From positions 1-21,432 of the forward strand of contig CALFLU010000048.1 of the NCBI GenBank assembly GCA_937880125.1: a stretch of 21,432 bases of DNA, written 5' to 3'. Positions within the stretch are counted from its first letter, which is position 1, and the number at the start of each line of letters is the position of its first letter. The stretch comes from an uncultured Eubacteriaceae bacterium. Its GTDB lineage: Bacteria > Bacillota > Clostridia > Eubacteriales > UBA1433. Below are positions 15,518 to 21,432 of this stretch, in pieces. The position numbers were made by a program, and so were the translations under genes. The notes under the pieces are model-generated. The model was not told the DNA's origin. It saw only the letters and a list, made by a program, of their open reading frames with translations, and ran no database searches.

Positions 15518-16190
15518 ACTGCAAAACATTGACAAGTATTATCCCGTGGGACGCGAAAAGCTGCAAGTGCTTCATGGCGTTAACTTGCAAATTGAGCAAG
15601 GAGAATTTGTGGGCATCATGGGACCTTCAGGCTCCGGCAAATCTACGCTGGTGAATATTTTGGGGTTTTTGGATTCCAAGTACGAAGGAAAATATTTATT
15701 TGAAGGGCATTCGGTGAGCGGACTGAGCGACAGTGAGCTTTCTCATATGCGCAATCGAACCGTGGGTTTTGTGTTTCAGGATTTTCATCTGATTGACGCA
15801 GCCACGGTTTTTGAAAATGTGCAAATGCCGCTTTTGTATGCGGGCATTCCATCAAAAAAAACGGCGGGCGCTGTGGCACAAGCGCTGGAGCGTGTGGGGA
15901 TCGGTGACAAAAGCAAGCAACGACCAAACCAGTTATCAGGAGGGCAAAAACAGCGTGTGGCCATAGCCAGGGCATTGATCAATCAACCGCGGTTTATTAT
16001 TGCCGACGAGCCCACGGGTGCGATGGATACAAAGACATCGGCGAGTATTATGGAAATTTTGTCTGATTTAAACAAAAACGAACAAGTGACAGTGGTGATG
16101 GTGACGCACGATCCCACCTTGTTAAAATATTGCACACACCAAATAAAAGTTGTTGACGGGGTTGTGCAAAAAGGAACCTTGAAGCCATGA
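15507..16190 (+). CDS. ABC transporter ATP-binding protein, MacB/LolD-like
   Basis: 227 aa, the complete nucleotide-binding subunit. Walker A GPSGSGKST (39-47), Q-loop Gln91 (VFQDFHL), signature LSGGQKQR (143-150), Walker B FIIADEP with catalytic Glu168, D-loop GAMD (171-174), and the H-loop His in VMVTHD. The pattern is that of the MacB/LolD group, which powers MacB-type permeases by mechanotransmission. AAGAAGG (15492-15498) is 8 nt before the ATG, inside the end of the adaptor gene. It overlaps the permease by 4 bp. Confidence 0.95.
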   Translation: MLIELQNIDKYYPVGREKLQVLHGVNLQIEQGEFVGIMGPSGSGKSTLVNILGFLDSKYEGKYLFEGHSVSGLSDSELSHMRNRTVGFVFQDFHLIDAATVFENVQMPLLYAGIPSKKTAGAVAQALERVGIGDKSKQRPNQLSGGQKQRVAIARALINQPRFIIADEPTGAMDTKTSASIMEILSDLNKNEQVTVVMVTHDPTLLKYCTHQIKVVDGVVQKGTLKP

Positions 16191-17401
16191 GGTTTCAAAT
16201 GTTGCTTCGTGCGGCGTTGCAGTCGCTGTGGAATAATAAGAGGCGGACGATTTTAACCATGCTGGGTATTGTCATCGGCATTGCCTCAGTCATTGCCATT
16301 ATCAGCATCGGCAAGGGCTTTCAAAGAGAAACGGTAAGCAGCTTAACAAGCTCCGAATCGGACAAAATGAGCGTGGCGGCATATTTTATACCGGATAATA
16401 TGAACCAAAGCAACCGAAGCGAAGCCTTTTCGCCCAAAAACCTGGCGGATATCAAACGCATAGACGGGGTAGACAGCGTCAGCACGCAGCAATCAACGCA
16501 AACCTATTACACCGTCAATATCAAGGTGGACGATGCTGTTATAAGCAGTACAGCGGATTTGTTAGATGGCAGTGAACAACAAAAGATACTGGTTGCAGGC
16601 AGCGACATTGACCGTGCCGATAATGCAGGGAAGAAAAAAGTCGTCATTATCAGGCAAAATACTGCAGAAAAAATGTATGGTTCTGCACAAAATGCCATCG
16701 GCAAAGGCATCGACGTAAACGGAATCAAATTTTACATCAAGGGCGTTGTACCTGCCTCAAGCATGCAGATGATTTCATTCAATATGAATTTTGAAAAAGA
16801 TGTGTTGATACCAAAGGCCACTTATCAGCAATATTTTGAAAAAAATAAAAAACAGGCACTGACAGAAATTACCGTCTTTGTAAAACCGAACTATTCCGTA
16901 AAGGCGGTCTCGGATGATTTGGTGGAATATTTAAACAAAAACGGCAACAGCAGGCAAATGGGCACCTATGGCGTATTGGATATGAGCCAAATGATGCAGG
17001 CCATCGGCAGTGTGATCAACGGATTGACCTATTTTATCTCTGCCATTGCGGGCATCTCGCTTTTGATTGCGGGCGTGGGCGTGATGAACATGATGTATAT
17101 TTCCGTCTCGGAGCGGACAAAGGAAATCGGCATTCGCAGAGCCATGGGCGCCACCAAGGGCTCCATTCAGTCACAGTTTTTGCTGGAAGGCGTGCTGGTG
17201 ACCTTCAGCGGCGGAATGATTGGTTACTTGTTTGGCATTTTGGTGGCTTCGCTCATAGCAAAGCTGCTTCCCTTCGGCATTTATATCGATATTCCCACAA
17301 CGATAATGACCATTGTGGTTTCGATTTTGATCGGTGTGGTCTTCAGTGTAATGCCTGCCAAAGCAGCGGCAAAAAAAGACGTGATTGATATTTTGCGATA
17401 G
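16187..17401 (+). CDS. MacB-type ABC transporter permease (MacB_PCD and FtsX domains)
   Basis: 404 aa. Typical four-helix MacB topology: first membrane helix at about 20-42 (TILTMLGIVIGIASVIAIISIG), a large extracytoplasmic domain (about 45-275), then three C-terminal helices of the FtsX domain with the conserved cytoplasmic coupling segment SERTKEIGIRRAMGATKGSI. With the adaptor and ATPase this forms a complete MacAB-like exporter; relatives export peptides, antibiotics or lipoproteins, and the substrate here cannot be told. Ends with TAG, followed immediately by a bidirectional terminator. Confidence 0.94.
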   Translation: MRFQMLLRAALQSLWNNKRRTILTMLGIVIGIASVIAIISIGKGFQRETVSSLTSSESDKMSVAAYFIPDNMNQSNRSEAFSPKNLADIKRIDGVDSVSTQQSTQTYYTVNIKVDDAVISSTADLLDGSEQQKILVAGSDIDRADNAGKKKVVIIRQNTAEKMYGSAQNAIGKGIDVNGIKFYIKGVVPASSMQMISFNMNFEKDVLIPKATYQQYFEKNKKQALTEITVFVKPNYSVKAVSDDLVEYLNKNGNSRQMGTYGVLDMSQMMQAIGSVINGLTYFISAIAGISLLIAGVGVMNMMYISVSERTKEIGIRRAMGATKGSIQSQFLLEGVLVTFSGGMIGYLFGILVASLIAKLLPFGIYIDIPTTIMTIVVSILIGVVFSVMPAKAAAKKDVIDILR

Positions 17402-17414
17402 TTAAGCAAAAATG

Positions 17415-17444
17415 AAAACCTCTCGTGATACGAGAGGTTTTTTT
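17415..17444. terminator. Bidirectional terminator between convergent genes
   Basis: A perfect 12-bp stem (17415-17426 with 17430-17441; ACCTCTCGT side) and GAT triloop. A T-run follows on the plus strand, and an A-rich stretch upstream serves as T-run on the minus strand, so it can serve both the exporter operon and the converging regulator gene. Confidence 0.9.
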
Positions 17445-17458
17445 GTATGCGGTAAGGG

Positions 17459-18169
17459 TTATATCTTTAATTCTGAGCCGGGATAGGAAGATACCTTTGT
17501 GGCATCGTCCAGGTGCCTTCCCAAAATATATGCCACATGGTCCGGTATTTTTGTTTTAAAGGCGTTGACGAGCATAAAATGCTGGTTGACGGCAGAGGTA
17601 AAATACGGATAATCGTCTTCGGCTTTGGACGTGAGCACAACGGTGCCATAGGATTGATAGCGGTCGATGGTACCCGCGATGCTTTGGTACATGGCTATGA
17701 CAAAGTCGTTGCGGCAGTTGTCAATAATTGTTCGATGAAAATTTCTGTCTGCCTCAAAGGTTGGAAAGTATTCGCGCAACTCGATGGACTTTTGAAAATT
17801 TTCAGCATATGTCTGCATCAAATCAATTTCTTTGTCCGTGACAAATTCACATAAGATGCGAGCGGCCTGCAGCTCCAAAATTCGTCTGGCGTGATAAACG
17901 TCAAACATTTCGCTGGTGCCCAGTGTGGAGACGCGCAGTTTGGAACACTGTTCGCGAATGACCAATTTGTCTGCAACCAAAAGCGTAATGGCCTCACGAA
18001 TGGTGGTTCTGCTCATATCCATTTCAGCGGCAAGCTGAGAGATGTTGAGCCTGGCGCCGGGTTTGATTTTTAACGTGGTAATCCGGTCATACAAATATCG
18101 ATAGGCTACGGTGGACAGGGCATCAAAAGGGTGTTTTTGCAAGAGGGTCTTCAAGTCGTTTTTCATCAT
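17459..18169 (-). CDS. GntR-family transcriptional regulator, FCD subfamily (copy A)
   Basis: 236 aa. An N-terminal winged helix-turn-helix (about 12-75) with the GntR pattern I-x-P-G-x-x-L-N-I-S-Q-L-A and SRTTIREA in the recognition region, then an all-helical FCD ligand-binding domain. Putative metal ligands are Asp141 and His145 (FEADRNFH), His197 (NQHFML) and His219 (GRHLDD). FCD regulators usually sense organic acids such as lactate, gluconate or other carboxylates. No strong Shine-Dalgarno site precedes ATG 18169, and ATG 18166 is equally possible. It is a gap-free paralogue of the gene just upstream, with about 130 of 236 residues identical by hand count and the same C-terminal YPGSELKI. 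It converges on the exporter operon. Target genes are inferred, not shown. Confidence 0.92.
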   Translation of the reverse strand: MMKNDLKTLLQKHPFDALSTVAYRYLYDRITTLKIKPGARLNISQLAAEMDMSRTTIREAITLLVADKLVIREQCSKLRVSTLGTSEMFDVYHARRILELQAARILCEFVTDKEIDLMQTYAENFQKSIELREYFPTFEADRNFHRTIIDNCRNDFVIAMYQSIAGTIDRYQSYGTVVLTSKAEDDYPYFTSAVNQHFMLVNAFKTKIPDHVAYILGRHLDDATKVSSYPGSELKI

Positions 18170-18186
18170 TTTTACGGGTCCAATCT

Positions 18187-18214
18187 CATATATTTAACAG
18201 GCGCTCAGCGCCAA
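18187..18214 (-). promoter_or_regulatory. Candidate promoter and palindrome for GntR copy A
   Basis: Read on the minus strand, TTGGCG (18214-18209) and TATATG (18192-18187) are 16 bp apart. The 13-bp palindrome GGCGCT-C-AGCGCC (18200-18212) overlaps the -35 box and spacer, a plausible operator position. Both boxes are imperfect. Confidence 0.35.
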
Positions 18215-18240
18215 TAGCATAATCTATTGCTGTTGCAATG

Positions 18241-18951
18241 CTATATTTTTAACTCCGAACCGGGATAAGAGCATACCTTTGCCGCCGTATCCAAATGCAA
18301 TTCCAAAATATGCGCCACATGATCGGGAATGGCTGAACGAAAAGCATGAACGAGCATGAAATGCTGATTGATGGCCGAGGCGAAAAAAGGATAGTTATCA
18401 TCGGAGCGAGTGGTGAGCACAATGGTGCCGTAGGCGAGGTATCGCTCGCTGATGCCGGCAACGCTTTTATACATGGTGCGAATAAATGCATTGCGGCAAG
18501 AATCGATGATGAGATAGTGAAAATGCTTGTCGGCATCCAGTGTTGCCAAATAATTGCGGTTTTCCACGGCGCTGCGAAAGTCTTTTGCACACTGTTCCAT
18601 GGCGTCGACAATGTCGGCTGTAATGTATTCGCAGATGCTGCGCGCGGCTTCTATTTCGATGGTCTGCCTTGCGCGGTAGACGTCAAACATTTCATAGGTG
18701 CTTAAAGGGGCAACCTGTATTTTTCCCGATTCGGTTTGAATGAGGAGCTTTAAAGAAATTAAAGAAGTAATCGCCTCGCGTATCGTGGTGCGGCTGACGT
18801 TTAAATCGGCCGCGAGCTGAGATATGTTTAAAAAAGATCCCGGTTTGATTTGCAAATAAGTGATCTGCTCATACAAATAGCGAGAGACGATGCCGGAGAG
18901 CGGGTCAAGAGGATATTGCGCCATGAGTTCTTTGATTTCTTTTTTATACAT
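18241..18951 (-). CDS. GntR-family transcriptional regulator, FCD subfamily (copy B)
   Basis: 236 aa with the same architecture as its tandem neighbour: winged helix-turn-helix (about 12-75; LNISQLAADLNVSRTTIREAI type) and an FCD domain with Asp141, His145, His197 and His219 all conserved. The start ATG 18951 has AAAGGAG (18970-18964) about 11 nt upstream. The stop TAG at 18243-18241 is 71 bp before copy A begins. The DNA-binding helix is nearly identical between copies while ligand-domain surface residues differ, suggesting shared operators but possibly different ligands. It is divergent from the dehydrogenase-symporter pair, the most likely regulated operon. It may bind the repeats at 19262-19403. 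Confidence 0.92.
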   Translation of the reverse strand: MYKKEIKELMAQYPLDPLSGIVSRYLYEQITYLQIKPGSFLNISQLAADLNVSRTTIREAITSLISLKLLIQTESGKIQVAPLSTYEMFDVYRARQTIEIEAARSICEYITADIVDAMEQCAKDFRSAVENRNYLATLDADKHFHYLIIDSCRNAFIRTMYKSVAGISERYLAYGTIVLTTRSDDNYPFFASAINQHFMLVHAFRSAIPDHVAHILELHLDTAAKVCSYPGSELKI

Positions 18952-19261
18952 GCGTTGTTACTGCTCCTTTGAGGTGGTTTGAAAACAGGCAGCGGAGGGG
19001 TATTTTCAATGCCTTTGTGTGTTTTGTTTTGGACTGTATGAAAAAGGGATCGAATAAATCAGCCAAAGTGGCGATGTCTTTTCTGATTTAAACAAAAAAA
19101 AAGGGAAAAAGCAAGGACGCGGAGAAAGAAAATGTTTTTAGATTGTTAAAAAATTGCTTTTTTCGGCATAAAAAGTGCTAAAAACAGATAGTTTTATGTA
19201 AAAAATGTAGAAAATAAAGACATAATCAGATAATTTGCAGGATAAGTAATCCAAAAAAAAC

Positions 19262-19403
19262 AAAAAAAGCATCAAAGGTCTGTTAATGTACGTATTTTTC
19301 GACAATATGTGAAAAAAGGTAAAAAAAGCATCAAAATTGTTCTTAAATCACGCTAATTTATAAAAAAAGCACCAAAGATACGGACATTTTCGACAAATGA
19401 AAA
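19262..19403. repeat. Composite direct repeat array upstream of the dehydrogenase operon
   Basis: Element 1, AAAAAAAGCATCAAAG, occurs at 19262-19277, with near copies at 19321-19336 (last base A) and 19362-19377 (GCACC instead of GCATC). Element 2, TTTTCGACAA preceded by TACG, follows copy 1 (19289-19305) and copy 3 (19379-19396). Copy spacings are 59 and 41 bp. A weaker relative, AAAAAGTGCTAAAA, is near 19170. The arrangement suggests repeated binding sites for a regulator rather than a mobile repeat. Confidence 0.6.
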
Positions 19404-19464
19404 GCAAAAAATGTGATTTTGAGCTGAAAACGTTTTTAATGACAAACATTTAGGATACTTCCCT

Positions 19465-19470
19465 TATAAT
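19465..19470 (+). promoter_or_regulatory. -10 box for the dehydrogenase-symporter operon
   Basis: Perfect TATAAT about 50 nt before ATG 19521. There is no good -35 at 16-18 bp (ATGACA at 19439-19444 would need a 20-bp spacer), which would fit a promoter that needs an activator. Confidence 0.45.
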
Positions 19471-19520
19471 TGCTCAATAAAGTGCGCATTTTTATTAATG
19501 AATATGGAGGAGAGAAAAAA

Positions 19521-20606
19521 ATGGCTGAAACAATTCATGTAACGATGGATCAATTGAAGCAGGTGGCATTTGATACGCTGGTATCTTTTGGTTTCACCGA
19601 AGACGAGGCACGCCATGGTGCGGAAGTGCTCTATGCATCAGACGTGCGCGGCGTAGACTCTCATGGTGTGGCAAGATTGGAATTTTACGAAAACATGCTT
19701 GCAAAAGGAATGATTAATAAAGAGGCAAAACTCACGGTGCTGTCCGAAACACCGGCAATGGCATATTTGGATGCACAAAACGGTTTGGGAATCGTCATGG
19801 CGCCCCAAGCTATGGATGTGTGCATTGAAAAAGCGAAAAAATCCGGTATCGGCATGGTCAGCGTGGTCAACGGCGGACATTTTGGCATTGCAGGCTATTA
19901 TGCACTCAAAGCGGTTGAAGAAGGCATGATCGGTTTTTGCGTAGCAAACTCAGCACCGGTTATGGCAGCATTTGGCGGTCGCGGCACGGTGCTTGGCAAC
20001 AGCCCGGTCAGTATTGCCTTTCCCAAAGGAGCTGACGGCAGAGACAGCGTAATGCTGGATATGGCATGCAGCAGCGTGGCCTATGGCAAAATTCAAATCG
20101 CCGACCGCAAAAGCGAAAAATTGCCCGCAGGTTGGGCAGTTGACGAAGAGGGCGTAGAAACAGACGATCCGCAAGACTTGTTGTCGCGTCCGGGATCTCT
20201 CTTGCCTTTTGGCGGTGCAAAAGGATATTGCCTCGGCGTGCTATTGGAAATGATGGCAGCCGTGTTGCCGGGAGCCAACACAGGTGTTGATGTGGGTTGG
20301 GTCAAAACCGAAGGCATGAAAGAAAATTTGGGCTATATGTTTATTGCCATTGATGTCAGCCAGTTAAGACCGATGGCGGATGTGGAAAAGGACATTGAAT
20401 ATTACACGGCAAAGTTAAAAAATACTGCGCCGGCAAAGGGCAACAACGAAGTATTCTTACCCGGCGAAATCGAGCATAAAAATGTACAAAAGCGCAAAGA
20501 AGCAGGGGTAGACTTAAACATCAACGTGGCAAAAGACTTGTTGATGCTTGCTAAAAAGTATGGCCGCCTCGGCGAAGATGCAACCATTGAAGATTTATTT
20601 AAATAA
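19521..20606 (+). CDS. Ldh_2-family NAD(P)-dependent 2-hydroxyacid (malate/L-lactate-type) dehydrogenase
   Basis: 361 aa, oxidoreductase of the malate/L-lactate dehydrogenase-2 superfamily, unrelated to classical Rossmann LDH/MDH. Family members oxidise or reduce 2-hydroxyacids such as malate, sulfolactate or ureidoglycolate. Conserved blocks: SDVRGVDSHGVARL with His48, VVNGGHFGIAGYY with His120 and GNSPVSIAFP, followed by LDMACSSVAYGKI and LLPFGGAKGYCLGVLLEMM. The start is ATG 19521 with GGAGGAG (19506-19512) 8 nt upstream; the frame opens earlier (TTG 19470) without a site. The symporter gene follows after 40 bp, so a take-up-and-oxidise pathway for an organic acid is likely, probably regulated by the adjacent FCD proteins. 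The exact substrate is not decided by sequence. Confidence 0.9.
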   Translation: MAETIHVTMDQLKQVAFDTLVSFGFTEDEARHGAEVLYASDVRGVDSHGVARLEFYENMLAKGMINKEAKLTVLSETPAMAYLDAQNGLGIVMAPQAMDVCIEKAKKSGIGMVSVVNGGHFGIAGYYALKAVEEGMIGFCVANSAPVMAAFGGRGTVLGNSPVSIAFPKGADGRDSVMLDMACSSVAYGKIQIADRKSEKLPAGWAVDEEGVETDDPQDLLSRPGSLLPFGGAKGYCLGVLLEMMAAVLPGANTGVDVGWVKTEGMKENLGYMFIAIDVSQLRPMADVEKDIEYYTAKLKNTAPAKGNNEVFLPGEIEHKNVQKRKEAGVDLNINVAKDLLMLAKKYGRLGEDATIEDLFK

Positions 20607-20646
20607 TTTAAATAAATAAAAAATAAATTAAAGGAGAGAAACGTTT

Positions 20647-21432
20647 ATGTCAATCACATTAGGTCTTATCATCGCTTATATGGTTCTTATGTTGGCCGTA
20701 TCATTCGTCTCGACACGAATGATGAAAAGGCAAGACACAGAAAACTTTCTGTTGGCCGGCAAAAACTTGAACTGGGTGCTGGTCGGGGTTGTCATCGCCG
20801 GACTCGGTATCGGTGGTGTATCCACCGTTGGGGTTGCGGAAAATGCCTATACACAAGGGCTTTCTGCAGGGCACTACCTGACAGCCTGGGCAACCGGTGC
20901 AGTTCTTTTCGGAGTGTTCATTACCAAGAGATTGAAAAAAAGCTTGATTGTCACCGTCATTGAGGCGATGGATCAAGCGTACGGAAAAGTTACGGGATTT
21001 ATCGTTATGTTGGCGCAGCTCTTTGTGGGCTTCGCGGTTTTTGCAATGCAGATGGTTGCCGGTGGTGCTATCTTGTCATCTCTGCTTCCTGATGTCTTTA
21101 CATTGCAAACAGGTATGTTGGTATCGGCAGTTGTCTTTGGACTCGTTGCCATTATCGGCGGACTGTGGTCGGCAGCACTTTCCAATGTTGCAAACTGTAT
21201 TGTTATTATCGTTGGTCTCGTTGTAGGCGTTCTTGCTGTTATCAATCATTTTGGCGGCATGGAAAAAATTATTGCAGCACTCCCTGCAGGCATGAGCGGA
21301 GACGGCTCGCACTGGCTCAGCTTTACCAAAGGATACGGATGGCCTAAGATTATTGCACAAATTCTTTCGCTGACCGTACTGGCACATGCCATTACGGTCA
21401 GCGAAAGAATTTGTGCAATAATCTTAGGCCAT
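20647..21432 (+). CDS. Sodium:solute symporter (SSS family), 3'-truncated
   Basis: Partial membrane transporter, open to the window end. AAGGAGAG (20631-20638) precedes ATG 20647. Hydrophobic segments alternate in the SSS pattern: a first helix, then the family motif region ENFLLAGKNLNWVLVGVVIAG, then G-V-S-T-V-G-V-A-E-N-A-Y-T-Q-G-L-S-A-G, and further helices to about residue 235. These import organic acids, amino acids, sugars or vitamins with Na+; pairing with the dehydrogenase suggests a hydroxyacid or related carboxylate. The sequence after about 21385 is the inverted copy of 21339-21385, so the last roughly 16 codons (from about ITVSERICA on) are probably not genuine protein sequence. 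Confidence 0.87.
   Translation, partial: MSITLGLIIAYMVLMLAVSFVSTRMMKRQDTENFLLAGKNLNWVLVGVVIAGLGIGGVSTVGVAENAYTQGLSAGHYLTAWATGAVLFGVFITKRLKKSLIVTVIEAMDQAYGKVTGFIVMLAQLFVGFAVFAMQMVAGGAILSSLLPDVFTLQTGMLVSAVVFGLVAIIGGLWSAALSNVANCIVIIVGLVVGVLAVINHFGGMEKIIAALPAGMSGDGSHWLSFTKGYGWPKIIAQILSLTVLAHAITVSERICAIILGH
21339..21432. repeat. Near-perfect 94-bp fold-back palindrome at the window end
   Basis: Arm 21339-21378 (40 nt) is the exact reverse complement of 21393-21432. Inside, after one mismatch (C 21379 against T 21392), TGGCA (21380-21384) pairs with TGCCA (21387-21391) around CA. It lies inside the symporter frame and ends exactly at the last base, as expected of a chimeric read or amplification fold-back at a contig end. 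Confidence 0.97.

Larger units (their letters stand above)
18952..19520. other. Regulatory intergenic region between regulator B and the dehydrogenase
   Basis: 569 bp, A/T-rich, without a plausible gene. It is divergently flanked, so it should hold promoters for both sides. Contents recognised: three copies of a 16-bp A-rich repeat (first base 19262, 19321 and 19362), two copies of a TACG...TTTTCGACAA element (19289-19305 and 19379-19396), and a -10 box before the dehydrogenase. Confidence 0.6.

Noticed and set aside
19262..19403. Repeat array as a CRISPR
   Set aside because: Repeats are short, A-rich, unequal in spacing and only three in number, with no cas genes.

Overview
The window looks like a chromosomal segment of a low-to-moderate GC Gram-positive anaerobe (Bacillota, most likely Clostridia). 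The support is LPXTG pilins with a pilin sortase, a lipoprotein signal, an iron-sulfur FrhB-type protein, strong purine-rich ribosome binding sites with several TTG/GTG starts, and A/T-rich intergenic DNA. I cannot name a genus from sequence alone. No rRNA, tRNA, insertion sequence, CRISPR array or phage gene was seen.

Layout. (1) 1-2111: methionine biosynthesis, a 5'-truncated O-acetylhomoserine sulfhydrylase (metY) followed by homoserine O-acyltransferase (metA). (2) 2112-7690: a compact sortase-dependent pilus locus with its own promoter: a large lectin-type LPDTG adhesin, a backbone pilin (LPQTG, pilin motif, E-boxes), one class C-like sortase and a strong terminator. The adhesin reading frame runs from a signal peptide at 2449 to 4902 but carries a single in-frame TAG at 2584-2586, which cuts the signal peptide from the mature protein. 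(3) 7776-8441: a small lipoprotein of unknown function. (4) 8669-9882, minus strand: a YeaO-like DUF488 protein and a multi-pass membrane protein. (5) 10067-13728: a probable four-gene unit of MscS channel, FrhB-like ferredoxin oxidoreductase, DUF308/HdeD membrane protein and a divergent class III nucleotide-cyclase-like protein, closed by a hairpin. (6) 13941-17401: a tightly overlapping MacAB-type export operon (small membrane protein, adaptor, ATPase, permease) with a bidirectional terminator. (7) 17459-18951, minus strand: two tandem paralogous GntR/FCD regulators. (8) 18952-21432: a 569-bp A/T-rich region with a composite repeat array, then an Ldh_2-family NAD(P)-dependent 2-hydroxyacid dehydrogenase and the start of a sodium:solute symporter, a likely catabolic operon under control of the adjacent regulators.

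The last 94 bases form a near-perfect fold-back palindrome. This is most simply an assembly or amplification artefact at a contig end, so the final codons of the symporter as shown should not be trusted. The most interesting biological points are the amber-interrupted lectin pilus adhesin, the stand-alone cyclase-like protein, the apparently lid-less pilin sortase, and the repeat array between the regulators and the dehydrogenase.
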